This document shows positions 26,126 to 34,353 of a DNA stretch of 64,000 nucleotides, one piece after another (the first letter of the stretch is position 1; every line of letters begins with the position of its first letter). The translations under genes were made by a program, and so were the position numbers. Source of the DNA: CAZKWG01 sp964615375 (lineage in GTDB: Bacteria; Myxococcota_A; UBA796; CAZKWG01); assembly GCA_964615375.1 (NCBI GenBank), contig CAZTOW010000050.1, forward strand, positions 1-64,000. Reading direction: 5' to 3'. The notes below the pieces were generated by a model. That model worked only from the letters and a program-made list of their open reading frames with translations. It ran no database searches and was not told the DNA's origin.

Positions 26126-27223
26126 ATGCTGGACCGTGTGCGATTCCAGAACATCCGCGCGCTGGCCGATCTCAGCCTGGAGCTGGGCCGGCTGACGGTG
26201 CTGGTGGGTCGGAACGCCTGCGGGAAGAGCACGATCCTGGACGAGATCGAGCGGCTCTGCGCGATGTCCCACGCGGACGATCCAGTCAGCAACACGCTGT
26301 CAGGTCCGGGGCGCGTGCTCGGGCGCACAGGCGAACCGCCCAGGACGTGGCGTGGTGTAGGCGATGTTCTCTGGGAGGGACACTCGGGCCACGCCTCCCT
26401 CTCGGTTCGAATTGGCCCCAATGTCCAACAGAACTGGTATCAACGGACCCTCGTGCGCGCGCAGGCTGACGGCGACCATGCCGCGCTGAGTCACGAGGAC
26501 GCCCTTTCCTCCAGCGGGCAGGCCCAGGTGAGCATGAACTCGTTGCTCGGCAGGGGCCTCTCCTGGCGGGCGCAGCGTCTGAGCCTCGAGCGGGCCGCTC
26601 TGCTGGCCCCCTCTCCGATGGAGGCGCCCCTCGACCAGATCGCGCCCAGCGGCTACGGTCTCGCCACGCTGCTCCTGCACATCGCGGCCAACTATCCTGA
26701 GTCCTATGCCGCGATCCGGGACGACCTGCACGCGGTGGTGCCCAGCTTCGAGCGGCTCTATGTCCGCATGACAAGTCCTGAGGAGCGTGGCACGCAGAGC
26801 GCCTACGCCCTCGATCTCGTGCTGCGCGGCGCGGGCCGCATCCCCGCCGAGCTCGCCAGCGAGGGGACCCTCCTCGCGCTTGGCCTTCTGACCGCCCTTC
26901 ACGCCCCCGAGCTGCCCGAGATCATCCTGCTCGACGACCTCGATCGCGGGCTGCACCTCTCGGCGCAGCACGAGATCGTCCAGGCCATCCGCCGCGTGCA
27001 GCAGCGCCGGCCGGAGGTCCAGGTCATCTGTACCAGCCACGCCCCGGTGCTCGTGGACAGCTTCGAGGCCGAGGAGGTGCGGGTCCTGGCGCTCGACGAG
27101 CAGGGCCACACGGTGGCGAAGCCGCTCACCGCCCTGCCCGAGTACGCGCGCTGGGCGGGGGCGCTGCGGCCGGGCGAGCTGTGGGCGAACTTCGGGGAGG
27201 AGTGGGTGCTGGGTCATGGCTGA
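26126..27223 (+). CDS. AAA (OLD/RecF-like, AAA_21) ATPase of a two-gene module
   Basis: A 365-aa P-loop ATPase of the ABC/SMC-related type. 'VRFQNIRAL.DLSLELGRLTVLVGRNACGKSTI' is the typical first block with Walker A GRNACGKST; 'ELASEGTLLALGLLTALHAPELPEIILLDDLDRGLHLSAQ' holds the signature, Walker B and D-loop; 'VICTSHAPVLVD' is the switch His. The residue after Walker B is Asp rather than the usual Glu. The next gene overlaps by 8 nt and encodes a TOPRIM-like protein, the composition of OLD, PARIS-like and AbiL-like defence pairs. Internal codon use (26280-26780) is less GC-biased than neighbours. Confidence 0.88.
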   Translation: MLDRVRFQNIRALADLSLELGRLTVLVGRNACGKSTILDEIERLCAMSHADDPVSNTLSGPGRVLGRTGEPPRTWRGVGDVLWEGHSGHASLSVRIGPNVQQNWYQRTLVRAQADGDHAALSHEDALSSSGQAQVSMNSLLGRGLSWRAQRLSLERAALLAPSPMEAPLDQIAPSGYGLATLLLHIAANYPESYAAIRDDLHAVVPSFERLYVRMTSPEERGTQSAYALDLVLRGAGRIPAELASEGTLLALGLLTALHAPELPEIILLDDLDRGLHLSAQHEIVQAIRRVQQRRPEVQVICTSHAPVLVDSFEAEEVRVLALDEQGHTVAKPLTALPEYARWAGALRPGELWANFGEEWVLGHG

Positions 27224-28034
27224 AGGACCATTGCGGGTCAGGAAGGCAGGGGATGACGCGGCGCACGACCTGTTGTTGACCGTGCTCGGCGACGCGACCC
27301 TGAGAGAGCTCCACGGTGAGGGCGCGGACCTGGACCGGCTGCGCGTCTGGTCGCCGGACCCCGAGACCGGGCGAAGCTGGTCCGCGATCCGCGGCGCCAC
27401 GGCCCGGCTCCGCGCGCGACAGGCCCCCAGCGGGAGGCCCTTCTACCGGAGCCGACGCCTGGGAGCGGAGCCCGAGGGCGCCGCCACGGAGCTCCTGGAC
27501 GCGGTGGTCCTGGCGGAGTCCGAGGCCAGCCCCCCAGACCTCCTGCTGATCCTCCTGGACGAGGACGGCGAGCCCGAGCGCCACCGGGCCGCTGAGCGCG
27601 TGAAGGAGCACCTCGCCTCGCGCAGGGCGCCCCGGATCACGGTGGTGCTCCCCGGCGTGTGCGAGCCCACCGCCGAGGGCTGGCTGATCCCGCTGCTGGC
27701 CCAGAGCCCGCGCCTTCGGCCGAGGATTCAAGATCTGCACCGCGCGCTGGGCTTCGACCCCGCCGCCGAGCCGCATCGCCTGAGCACGAGGCCGAAGGAC
27801 GCGCGGCACCACGCCAAGCGGGTCGCGCGCGCCGTGCTGGACCCCGATCGCCGCCCCCTGGAGGCGCAGCCCGCGACCACCCCGTCCTCCCAGGAGAGCG
27901 CGCAGGTCCTGGCAGCGCTGGCCCTGGACCTGGCCCCCCTCCGCGGGCTGGACCGCTGCGGCCTCGCCCCTTTCCTATCGCAGCTTCGTGAGCATTATAC
28001 GAAGATGGTGGCCGCGAACCTGCAAGGCTCGTGA
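27216..28034 (+). CDS. Putative TOPRIM-type partner of the AAA ATPase
   Basis: A 272-aa protein, ATG at 27216 within the ATPase gene. A hydrophobic strand ending in DxD-type acid pair (PDLLLILLDEDGEPERH, ~residues 109-125) followed by a helix is the TOPRIM motif-II pattern, and 'VCEPTAEGWLIPLL' resembles the 'E.W' element of the DUF4276/RloB group. The first TOPRIM Glu is not obvious (AGDDAAHD is in its place), so catalysis may differ. Function inferred from gene pairing: nuclease or effector activated by the ATPase. A low-GC codon patch lies at 27971-28007 near the end. Confidence 0.55.
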   Translation: MAEGPLRVRKAGDDAAHDLLLTVLGDATLRELHGEGADLDRLRVWSPDPETGRSWSAIRGATARLRARQAPSGRPFYRSRRLGAEPEGAATELLDAVVLAESEASPPDLLLILLDEDGEPERHRAAERVKEHLASRRAPRITVVLPGVCEPTAEGWLIPLLAQSPRLRPRIQDLHRALGFDPAAEPHRLSTRPKDARHHAKRVARAVLDPDRRPLEAQPATTPSSQESAQVLAALALDLAPLRGLDRCGLAPFLSQLREHYTKMVAANLQGS

Positions 28035-28080
28035 TTCAGCACGAATTTTGCATGCTCTCCCACCCGGAGGCACCTTGACC

Positions 28081-29376
28081 ATGCGCATGATGATCCCCCT
28101 GCTCCCCCTGCTGCTGTCCTGCCAAAAGGACAAGGACGGCGGGTCTCCCCAGGACAGCGACAGCGCCCACCCGGAGGGGCTCACCTACGTCCACAGCGAC
28201 CGGGAGCGAGAGACCTCGCCGGACTGCTCGGAGGCGGAGCTGGCGGAGCAGGTCCACGACGACACGACCTTCGCGCTCCGGCTCTACCAGCAGCTCGTCG
28301 CCACGAACCAGGACGATCTGTTCTTCTCCCCGCACAGCGTGTCCGTGGCCCTGGCGATGGCCTACGCGGGGGCGCGCGGCGACACCGAGGCGGGGATGGA
28401 GGAGGCGCTCTCGCTCACGCTGGGGCAGGAGGGCACACACCCGGCCATGAACGCGCTGGATCTCGCGCTCGTGGGGCGCGAGGACGAGGCGGTGGACGCC
28501 TCTCAGCCCTTCACCCTGAACCTGGTGAACTCCGTGTGGGCCCAGGAGGGGGCCGACATCGAGACGGACTGGCTGGACACGCTGGCCATGCACTACGGGG
28601 CGGGGGCATGGACGGTGGACTTCGCCGCGGACCCGGAGGCGGCGCGCGAGGCGATCAACGCCCACATCTCCGAGGTCACCGAGGGCATGATCCCGGAGCT
28701 GCTGGCGGAGGGGACCATCGACGCCGGGACGCCGCTGGTGCTGACCAACGCCGTCCTGTTCAAGGCCTCCTGGAACACGGCCTTCGAGGAGGAGGACACC
28801 GTGGACGGCGAGTTCACGACGATCTCCGGGGAGGCCGCCACGGTCCCGATGATGCGCGGCACGGTGAGCGCGCGCTACGCCGAGGACGAGGGCTACCAGG
28901 CGGTCGAGCTCCCCTACGACGGCGAGATGTTCAGCATGCTCCTGCTGATCCCCGAGGCGGACACCTTCTCTTCCTTCGAGGCCAGCCTGGACGTGGACGC
29001 GTTTGAGGCCATCTGGGGCGCGCTCGACAACCAGTCGGTGGCGCTCACGCTCCCGCGCTGGGAGACGCGCTCCGACTACAGCCTGGTGTCGGCGCTGGGG
29101 AACCTGGGCATGTCCACCGCCTTCGGCGCCGCCGCCGACTTCACCGGGATCAGCGGGAGCCTGCCGCTGACGATCGACGACGTGCTGCACCAGGCGGTGA
29201 TCACGGTCGACGAGGAGGGCACGGAGGCCGCGGCGGCCACGGCGGTCGTCTTCGAGACGGGCGGGATCCCGGAGGACCCGGTCACCGTCTCGGTGGACCG
29301 GCCCTTCCTCTACGCGATCCTGGACCGCCAGACCGGCGCGGTGCTCTTCCTGGGGCGGCTGCTGGATCCGCGCTGA
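28081..29376 (+). CDS. Serpin-family protease inhibitor, lipoprotein
   Basis: A 431-aa protein with lipobox (MIPLLPLLLSC) then a serpin fold. Landmarks: 'DDLFFSPHSVSVALAMAYAGARGDTEAGMEEAL' (helix B/shutter), 'LVNSVWAQ', 'LVLTNAVLFKASWNTAFEEEDT' (breach), and 'HQAVITVDEEGTEAAAATAVVF' (hinge), followed by 'RPFLYAILD..TGAVLFLGRLLDP'. Small-residue hinge (GTEAAAATA) predicts an inhibitory serpin that inserts its loop. The P1 residue falls in GGI by rough alignment, so it would target elastase- or subtilisin-like enzymes rather than trypsin; this is inference. GGAGG at 28066-28070 supports ATG 28081. Confidence 0.93.
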   Translation: MRMMIPLLPLLLSCQKDKDGGSPQDSDSAHPEGLTYVHSDRERETSPDCSEAELAEQVHDDTTFALRLYQQLVATNQDDLFFSPHSVSVALAMAYAGARGDTEAGMEEALSLTLGQEGTHPAMNALDLALVGREDEAVDASQPFTLNLVNSVWAQEGADIETDWLDTLAMHYGAGAWTVDFAADPEAAREAINAHISEVTEGMIPELLAEGTIDAGTPLVLTNAVLFKASWNTAFEEEDTVDGEFTTISGEAATVPMMRGTVSARYAEDEGYQAVELPYDGEMFSMLLLIPEADTFSSFEASLDVDAFEAIWGALDNQSVALTLPRWETRSDYSLVSALGNLGMSTAFGAAADFTGISGSLPLTIDDVLHQAVITVDEEGTEAAAATAVVFETGGIPEDPVTVSVDRPFLYAILDRQTGAVLFLGRLLDPR

Positions 29377-29383
29377 GCCCGGT

Positions 29384-30016
29384 CTACAGCCCGCCCGCGA
29401 CGCCGAAGGCCTGGACGCTGTACCAGGTGCCGATGGCGCCGCAGACCACCATGGCGCCGTAAAAGGCCCAGCGCATCTTCGGCTGCTGGAGCACCAGGCC
29501 CACCGCGCCCAGGACCAGGCAGAGTTGGAGGAAGAGGGTGGAGAGGTCGAAGACGTCCCCGGCCGCGCCGAGGACCTCCAGCTTCGCCTCCCACTCCTTG
29601 GCGCCGACGATCTGGCCGGTCTTGCCGTCCTTCTCCAGCAGCTGACCCTCGGGACCCACCGCGGCGGAGCCCTCCAGGATCTCCTTCTTCTCCGCCTTGT
29701 AGCGGCCGATCTCCTTGTCCAGGTCCACGAGCTGGGCGTCCACGCCGGCCCTCGCCTCGGGCGCGATTGAGCCCGCGGACACCAGCGCCTGGAGGAGCTG
29801 CTGCTGCTGCTCCAGCACCGTCTGCTTGAGGCTCTTGGACTGATACCAGGAGTAGGCGCTGGCCTTCTCGTTGGTGCCGATGATCTCGTCGTCGCCGTAC
29901 TTCCCGCCGCCCAGGTCGGTCACGGCCAGCACGGCCGCCAGCACGGCCAGGGTGAGACCCGAGGCCATCTCGTAGCGTTTCGACGCCTCTTCCTGCTTCT
30001 CTTCTTCCGCGGACAT
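29384..30016 (-). CDS. DUF4337-like membrane protein
   Basis: A 210-aa protein. The N-terminal 'EEEKQEEASKRYEMASGLTLAVLAAVLAVTDL' is followed by 'NEKASAYSWYQSKSLKQTVLEQQQQLL', the DUF4337 signature. A long central helix (coiled-coil) precedes two C-terminal membrane helices (LFLQLCLVLGAVGLVL, AFYGAMVVCGAIGTWYSV). Function of the family is unknown. It is convergent with the serpin gene 7 nt away. ATG at 30016 follows CAGGAGCTCGC. Confidence 0.85.
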   Translation of the reverse strand: MSAEEEKQEEASKRYEMASGLTLAVLAAVLAVTDLGGGKYGDDEIIGTNEKASAYSWYQSKSLKQTVLEQQQQLLQALVSAGSIAPEARAGVDAQLVDLDKEIGRYKAEKKEILEGSAAVGPEGQLLEKDGKTGQIVGAKEWEAKLEVLGAAGDVFDLSTLFLQLCLVLGAVGLVLQQPKMRWAFYGAMVVCGAIGTWYSVQAFGVAGGL

Positions 30017-30072
30017 GCGAGCTCCTGCCGGCGGAGGGGGAGCGCCGGGCGGCCCGCTTCTAACTTCGTCCG

Positions 30073-31335
30073 CTAGCGGCGTCTACGGGCGAACGCGAGC
30101 CCGAGGCCGAGCAGGGCGCCGGCCACCTGGAGCCCGCCGCCCGCGCTGGAGCAGGCGCCGCGCCGCTCGTCGGCGGGGGTCAGCAGGGAGCGCGCGCCGG
30201 GGGGCTCGGGGCCGTCCAGGTCGGGGCTGGGGTCTTCGTCGTCGGGCTCACCCTCGCCCTCGCCCTCGCCTTCCCCCTCGCCCTCGCCCTCGCCTTCGCC
30301 CTCACCCTCGCCCTCGCCTTCCCCTTCGCCCTCACCTTCGCCCTCACCCTCGCCCTCACCGGCCTCGCCCAGATCGCCCTCGAAGCTCACGGTCAGGATG
30401 TAGGGCCCGGGGAACTCGTCGCCGTCAGACACGTAGGTGTCCAGCGAGAGCCAGACCTCTCCCGGCTCCACCTCCACTTCTACCTCAGCGTCGTCCCGGT
30501 CCAGGCAGTCGTCCCCGTCCGGGCTGGTCAGCACGTGAATGTCCACGTCCACGCCCGAGTCGTCGCTGACCCGCGCCGTGAGCGTCCCGCCCGTGGACGT
30601 CTCGAAGCGGTAGAGCATCTCCGGCCCGCTCTCGTCCGTGCTGGGCGCGCAGGCGTAGGCGTCGATGAGGTCGGAGGCGGCGCCCGCGGTCCAGCGGTAG
30701 TCGGTGTAGGGGAAGCCCGTGATCTCGATGGGCTTGCCCTCGGTGCCGCTGGAGGCGCCGTCCGTGATCTCGTCGAAGCGGACGGGATCGTAGCCGTCCA
30801 GGTAGGACCAGCCGGAGCTGCTGTTCAGCCGCACCTTCGAGGGCCCGCCCGCGGCCTCGTAGAACACGGGGACGCCGGACGCCGTCTCGTAGGCGTAGAG
30901 CACGATGTGCGAGCCCGAGTCGTTGAAGGCGTCGGCCCGGTCGATCGCCGAGAGCGAGACGTCGGTGGTGATGGCCTCCATCATGGAGGTGGCGTAGTGC
31001 CCGGTCTCCCAGACCATGGAGATGTAGCCCGAGCAGTCCACCCCGGTCGTGCACTCCAGGATGCCGTGCCAGGAGTGCGAGCCGGCGCCGTAGCCGTCGT
31101 CGATCTGCTCGTCGAACTCGTCCAGGGTCACGTAGCCGCCCCAGTCGTAGGGCAGCCCCCAGTAGGTGCCCGCGGCGTAGTCGCTCTCATAGTCCGAGCT
31201 GCAGTCGGCGGTCTCGTTGGCCGAGGTGGAGGTCCACTCGTGGATGGCGTAGAGCGCGGCGTTGTCCAGCGCGGTCTCGCGGGTCACGGCGCGGGCGGAG
31301 GGGCTGAGGGCGGCCAGCAGGAGCAGCGCGTTCAT
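30073..31335 (-). CDS. Exported NlpC/P60-like protein with Gly-Glu repeat and MYXO-CTERM tail
   Basis: ATG at 31335 overlaps the upstream stop (ATGA). Signal peptide (LLLLAALSPSARA). An NlpC/P60-like papain fold is suggested by 'LPYDWGGYV', the Cys in GVDCSGYISMVW and the His in GSHIVLYAYE, typical of peptidoglycan or amide hydrolases. A pre-peptidase-like beta domain follows (SGVDVDIHVL), then ~20 consecutive Gly-Glu pairs, and a C-terminal tail with Cys, a hydrophobic helix and RRRR (ACSSAGGG...LGLGLAFARRRR). The tail matches the MYXO-CTERM pattern, so the protein is likely processed and surface-attached. 420 aa. Confidence 0.85.
   Translation of the reverse strand: MNALLLLAALSPSARAVTRETALDNAALYAIHEWTSTSANETADCSSDYESDYAAGTYWGLPYDWGGYVTLDEFDEQIDDGYGAGSHSWHGILECTTGVDCSGYISMVWETGHYATSMMEAITTDVSLSAIDRADAFNDSGSHIVLYAYETASGVPVFYEAAGGPSKVRLNSSSGWSYLDGYDPVRFDEITDGASSGTEGKPIEITGFPYTDYRWTAGAASDLIDAYACAPSTDESGPEMLYRFETSTGGTLTARVSDDSGVDVDIHVLTSPDGDDCLDRDDAEVEVEVEPGEVWLSLDTYVSDGDEFPGPYILTVSFEGDLGEAGEGEGEGEGEGEGEGEGEGEGEGEGEGEGEGEGEGEGEPDDEDPSPDLDGPEPPGARSLLTPADERRGACSSAGGGLQVAGALLGLGLAFARRRR
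30250..30365 (-). repeat. (GGCGAG)n-type repeat encoding Gly-Glu
   Basis: About 20 in-frame hexamers of GGCGAG/GGGGAA-type variants read on the minus strand. It gives a highly acidic flexible spacer between the catalytic/beta domains and the C-terminal sorting tail of the NlpC/P60-like protein, and may vary in length by slippage. Confidence 0.85.
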
Positions 31336-32183
31336 GGCGACACCTCGCCCAGGCGCAGACCGTCCCGCTGCGGAGCCATCCAGATCAGCGCCCCGCGCCC
31401 GTCCACGGCCAGATCGTCGGAGGGCGCGTACAGGCGCCCGGCGGTGGGGAGCAGCACCTGGGCCCCGGTGCGGAGCGAGAGGGCCTGGCGCTCGACCCGG
31501 AGGGGGGACTCGCCCACCACCGCCTCGACCACCAGCCACCGCTCGCCGCCGCCCGAGATCACCCGCCCGCTGGCCCGCAGCGCCTCGGGGAGCGAGAGCC
31601 GGCGTTCGCCCGCGCTGAGCACGCGCCGTTTCGGGTCCCAGCGCACCGCCACCTCCGGCGGGAGCATGCGCTCCCCCGTGGGCGCGCGGAGCTGAGCGCC
31701 GGCCAGGCTGGCCAGGGGGTGGCGGTTCCCGAACACGTCCGCCCCGTAGACCTCTGAGCCCTCCACCCAGAGCGTGAGCCCGGTGGGCGCGAGATCGGGC
31801 AGGGTCCGCGAGCCCGCCGGCTGGCCACCCTCGGAGAACAGGAGCAAGCGCCGGCCGTCGAGCACGAGCAGTCCCGCCCCGGTCCAGGCGAGATCGTCGG
31901 CGACGGCCAGCGCGAACGCGCTCCCCGGATCCCCGGCCAGGGCCGCGTCCACGCTCGGGTAGAGGTGGACGAGACCCGAGGCGGGATCCCAGAGCGCGAT
32001 CTGGCCATCCGGTCCGGCGGCCAGCAGATCAGGGCCGAGCGCCGGGGACTCCGGCGCCGCGGGGAGCAGCGCGAGCTCTCCCCAGGGCAGCAGCCCGACG
32101 CGGGAGCCGGCCGCGGTGGCCGAGGCTCCCAGGCAGGCCAGCCCGATCCCGAGGACGAGGTAGACGAGGCGCGGTGCGCGCAT
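31332..32183 (-). CDS. Exported beta-propeller-like protein of unknown function
   Basis: A 283-aa protein with a signal peptide (LVLGIGLACLGASATAAG) and repeated short blades (LLAAGPDGQIALWDPASG, FALAVADDLAWTGAGLLVLDGRRLLLF, SEVYGADVFGNRHPLASL) reminiscent of NHL/PQQ-type propellers. No catalytic motif was found. Its stop overlaps the ATG of the NlpC/P60-like gene by 4 nt, so it is the upstream gene of a two-gene operon; AGGAGC precedes the start. A role as extracytoplasmic partner or binding factor is inference. Confidence 0.65.
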   Translation of the reverse strand: MRAPRLVYLVLGIGLACLGASATAAGSRVGLLPWGELALLPAAPESPALGPDLLAAGPDGQIALWDPASGLVHLYPSVDAALAGDPGSAFALAVADDLAWTGAGLLVLDGRRLLLFSEGGQPAGSRTLPDLAPTGLTLWVEGSEVYGADVFGNRHPLASLAGAQLRAPTGERMLPPEVAVRWDPKRRVLSAGERRLSLPEALRASGRVISGGGERWLVVEAVVGESPLRVERQALSLRTGAQVLLPTAGRLYAPSDDLAVDGRGALIWMAPQRDGLRLGEVSP

Positions 32184-32308
32184 TGCCGTGCTCCTGTGAG
32201 AGTGGCCTGACCCAGGATCAGACTAATCGCGGATACGGTCGAGGAGAAGCACCAGATCGACACATGACCGCGACGAAACCGTCCCTGACGCGCAGATCGG
32301 GGGTGCGC

Positions 32309-33508
32309 TCAGCCCGCGGTAGCGCCCTCGGCCAGGGCCTCGTCCAGCGCGTCGAGCACCCGGGGGACCTCGTCCAGCGCGTTCGGCCAGTGGGGCCCGA
32401 AGCGCAGGCGGCCGTCGGGCATGGCGGCGACCACCCCGCGCTCCCCCAGCGCGCTCACCAGCGGACCGAGCGCCACGCCCTCGGGGGGCCGCAGGGCGAG
32501 GATGTTCGATCGAAGCGCGGGATCCCGGGCCCGCAGGCTCTGGAAGCCGCGCGCGACCAGCCCCGCCTCCAGCGCGTCCAGGTAGCGGCCGACGTGGGCG
32601 TGGATGGCCCCGGTCCCCAGCGCAGAGATCAGCTCTACCGCGGCCTCCAGGGCGGCGAAGCCCAGCGTGTTCTGGGCGCCGACCTCGAAGACGTCCGCGC
32701 TCTGCTTCAGCGGCCGGTCGTAGCGCAGGTGGCCCTCGCCCTCGAAGAGGAAGGTCCACCCGTCCTGGTGGGAGAGCCAGCCGGCCAGGTGCGGGCGCAG
32801 GGCGGCGACGCGGGCGGGGTGAACGTAGAGGAAGGCCGCGCCCTCCAGCCCCATCAGCCACTTGTGGCTCCCGCAGGTGAGGTAGTCCACCTCCGCCGCC
32901 AGATCCTCGGTGGGCAGCGCGCCCACGGCCTGGATGCCGTCCACGAAGAGCTCGGCCCCGTGCGCGCGGCAGAGGCGAGCCATCTCCAGCACCGGCATGC
33001 GCAGCCCGGTCTGGAACTGCACGGCGCTCACCGCGACCAGGCGGACCCCGCGGCGGAGCTCGTCTTCCAGGCGCCCGAGCCCGTCGCCTGAGCCGTCGGC
33101 GTAGCCGTCCAGCGGCAGGAGCGTGTGGCGGAGCTGGTAGAGCTCGGCGGCGCGCTGCCAGGGGGTGACGTTCGTGGGGAACTCGCCCTGGAAGCCGAGG
33201 ATCCGGTCGCCCGCCCGCCAGGGGAAGCACATGGCGACGGCGATGACGCCCTGCGAGGTGCTGCCGACCAGCCCGAGATCGGCGGGCGAGGCCCCGATCA
33301 GCGGGGCCAGCAGGCCCTTGAGCCGCAGGCGCTGCCGCATCCAGTCGCCGAACGCGCCCGAGCCGCGCCGCGCGTAGTCGTCCACCACCGTCCGCGCCGC
33401 CGCCTGCACGGCCGACGAGGCCGGCGAGACGCCGCAGTGGTTCAGGTAGGCCGTGGCCTGGAGCTCGGGGAAGAGGGCGCGGTCGCCGAGGGCGGGGGCA
33501 GGGAGCAT
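32309..33508 (-). CDS. Class V aminotransferase-fold PLP enzyme
   Basis: A 399-aa cytosolic enzyme of the aspartate aminotransferase fold-type I, class V (isopenicillin-N epimerase / kynureninase / cysteine desulfurase-like). 'YLNHCGVSPASSAVQAA' is the N-terminal family block, 'ELFVDGIQAVGALP' contains the PLP-pyridine Asp, and 'YLTCGSHKWLMG' has the Schiff-base Lys. The residues that separate desulfurases (active-site Cys loop) are not recognised, so the substrate is unknown. GGAG precedes the ATG at 33508. It is divergent from the thioesterase, with only 23 bp between the two start codons. Confidence 0.88.
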   Translation of the reverse strand: MLPAPALGDRALFPELQATAYLNHCGVSPASSAVQAAARTVVDDYARRGSGAFGDWMRQRLRLKGLLAPLIGASPADLGLVGSTSQGVIAVAMCFPWRAGDRILGFQGEFPTNVTPWQRAAELYQLRHTLLPLDGYADGSGDGLGRLEDELRRGVRLVAVSAVQFQTGLRMPVLEMARLCRAHGAELFVDGIQAVGALPTEDLAAEVDYLTCGSHKWLMGLEGAAFLYVHPARVAALRPHLAGWLSHQDGWTFLFEGEGHLRYDRPLKQSADVFEVGAQNTLGFAALEAAVELISALGTGAIHAHVGRYLDALEAGLVARGFQSLRARDPALRSNILALRPPEGVALGPLVSALGERGVVAAMPDGRLRFGPHWPNALDEVPRVLDALDEALAEGATAG

Positions 33509-33531
33509 CGGCTCCGGTTATCCCAGCCACC

Positions 33532-34026
33532 ATGGAATGCGTCAAGCCCGCCCTCACCCGCGTCGAGATGACCCAGATCGTGCTGCCCCCGCACACGAAC
33601 AACCACGGCACCGCGTTCGGCGGCCAGATCGCGGCCTGGGCCGACATCTGCGCCTCCGTCGCCGCCCGCCGCTTCTGCAAGGGCCCGGTGGTGACGGTGT
33701 CCATGGACAGCCTGCACTTCCTCCTCCCGATTAAACTAGGCATGATAGTCACCTTCCGCGCCCAGGTGAACCAGGCCTGGCGCTCGTCGATGGAGATCGG
33801 CGTGCGGGTGGACGCGGAGGACGAGGCGACCGGCCTGCGCCAGCGCTGCTCCAGCGCCTACTTCACCTTCGTCGCGCTGGACGAGGACGGCAGGCCGCGG
33901 CCGGTCCCCGCGCTGGATCCGGGTGAGGACGCCGAGGATCAGCGGCGGGCCCGGGAGGCTCAGATCCGACGGGACGGGCGCCTGCAGGTGCGCGCCCTGC
34001 TCCAGAGCCGGCGCGCGCAGGGCTGA
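33532..34026 (+). CDS. Acyl-CoA thioesterase, hotdog fold (YciA-like)
   Basis: A 164-aa protein with the hotdog core: 'RVEMTQIVLPPHTNNHGTAFGGQIAAWADICASVAARRF' includes the conserved N-x-G-x-x-F-G-G and catalytic Asp of the YciA/BACH thioesterases, and 'VSMDSLHFLLPIKLGMIVTFRAQVNQAWRSSMEIGVRV' is the second conserved strand. It should hydrolyse acyl-CoA in the cytoplasm. The codons for IKLGMIV (33730-33750) are A+T-rich and rare for this genome. Divergent from the aminotransferase, no other neighbours in the unit. Confidence 0.92.
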   Translation: MECVKPALTRVEMTQIVLPPHTNNHGTAFGGQIAAWADICASVAARRFCKGPVVTVSMDSLHFLLPIKLGMIVTFRAQVNQAWRSSMEIGVRVDAEDEATGLRQRCSSAYFTFVALDEDGRPRPVPALDPGEDAEDQRRAREAQIRRDGRLQVRALLQSRRAQG

Positions 34027-34030
34027 GAGC

Positions 34031-34351
34031 CTACTCCGCGCAGCTCAGCAGCACCTCGAGCTGGTAGAGGTCGTCCTCGTAGACGCCGCCGCCGAGCGGC
34101 ATGCTGCCCTCGACCAGCACGGTGCGGCGGATGTCCTCCTCCCGCTCGGCCACGTCCTCCCAGGTGTCGAAGACCTGGTCGGGCGGGGCGCCGTTGCGGT
34201 CGGTGGTGGCGCTGCCGTGGCAGGCCTGGCACCAGGTCAGGAAGAAGCCCTCGCCCCAGCCCTCCCAGGTGACCTCGGGGGCGGTGGCGCAGTCGATGGC
34301 AGAGTCGCCGCCCTTGTCCTGGCAGGCCAGCAGCAGGACGAGGGCGAGCAC
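34031..34351 (-). CDS. Small c-type cytochrome-like lipoprotein
   Basis: A 106-aa protein starting GTG at 34351, two nucleotides after the stop of the upstream FG-GAP lipoprotein gene. N-terminal lipobox LALVLLLAC (Cys10). 'LTWCQACHGS' is a CxxCH haem-attachment motif (Cys41-His45) and 'VEGSMPLGGG' supplies the likely axial Met. The size fits a monohaem cytochrome c domain tethered to the membrane. Electron partners are unknown. No separate ribosome site is visible, so translation is probably coupled to the upstream gene. Confidence 0.82.
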   Translation of the reverse strand: MLALVLLLACQDKGGDSAIDCATAPEVTWEGWGEGFFLTWCQACHGSATTDRNGAPPDQVFDTWEDVAEREEDIRRTVLVEGSMPLGGGVYEDDLYQLEVLLSCAE

Positions 34352-34353
34352 GA

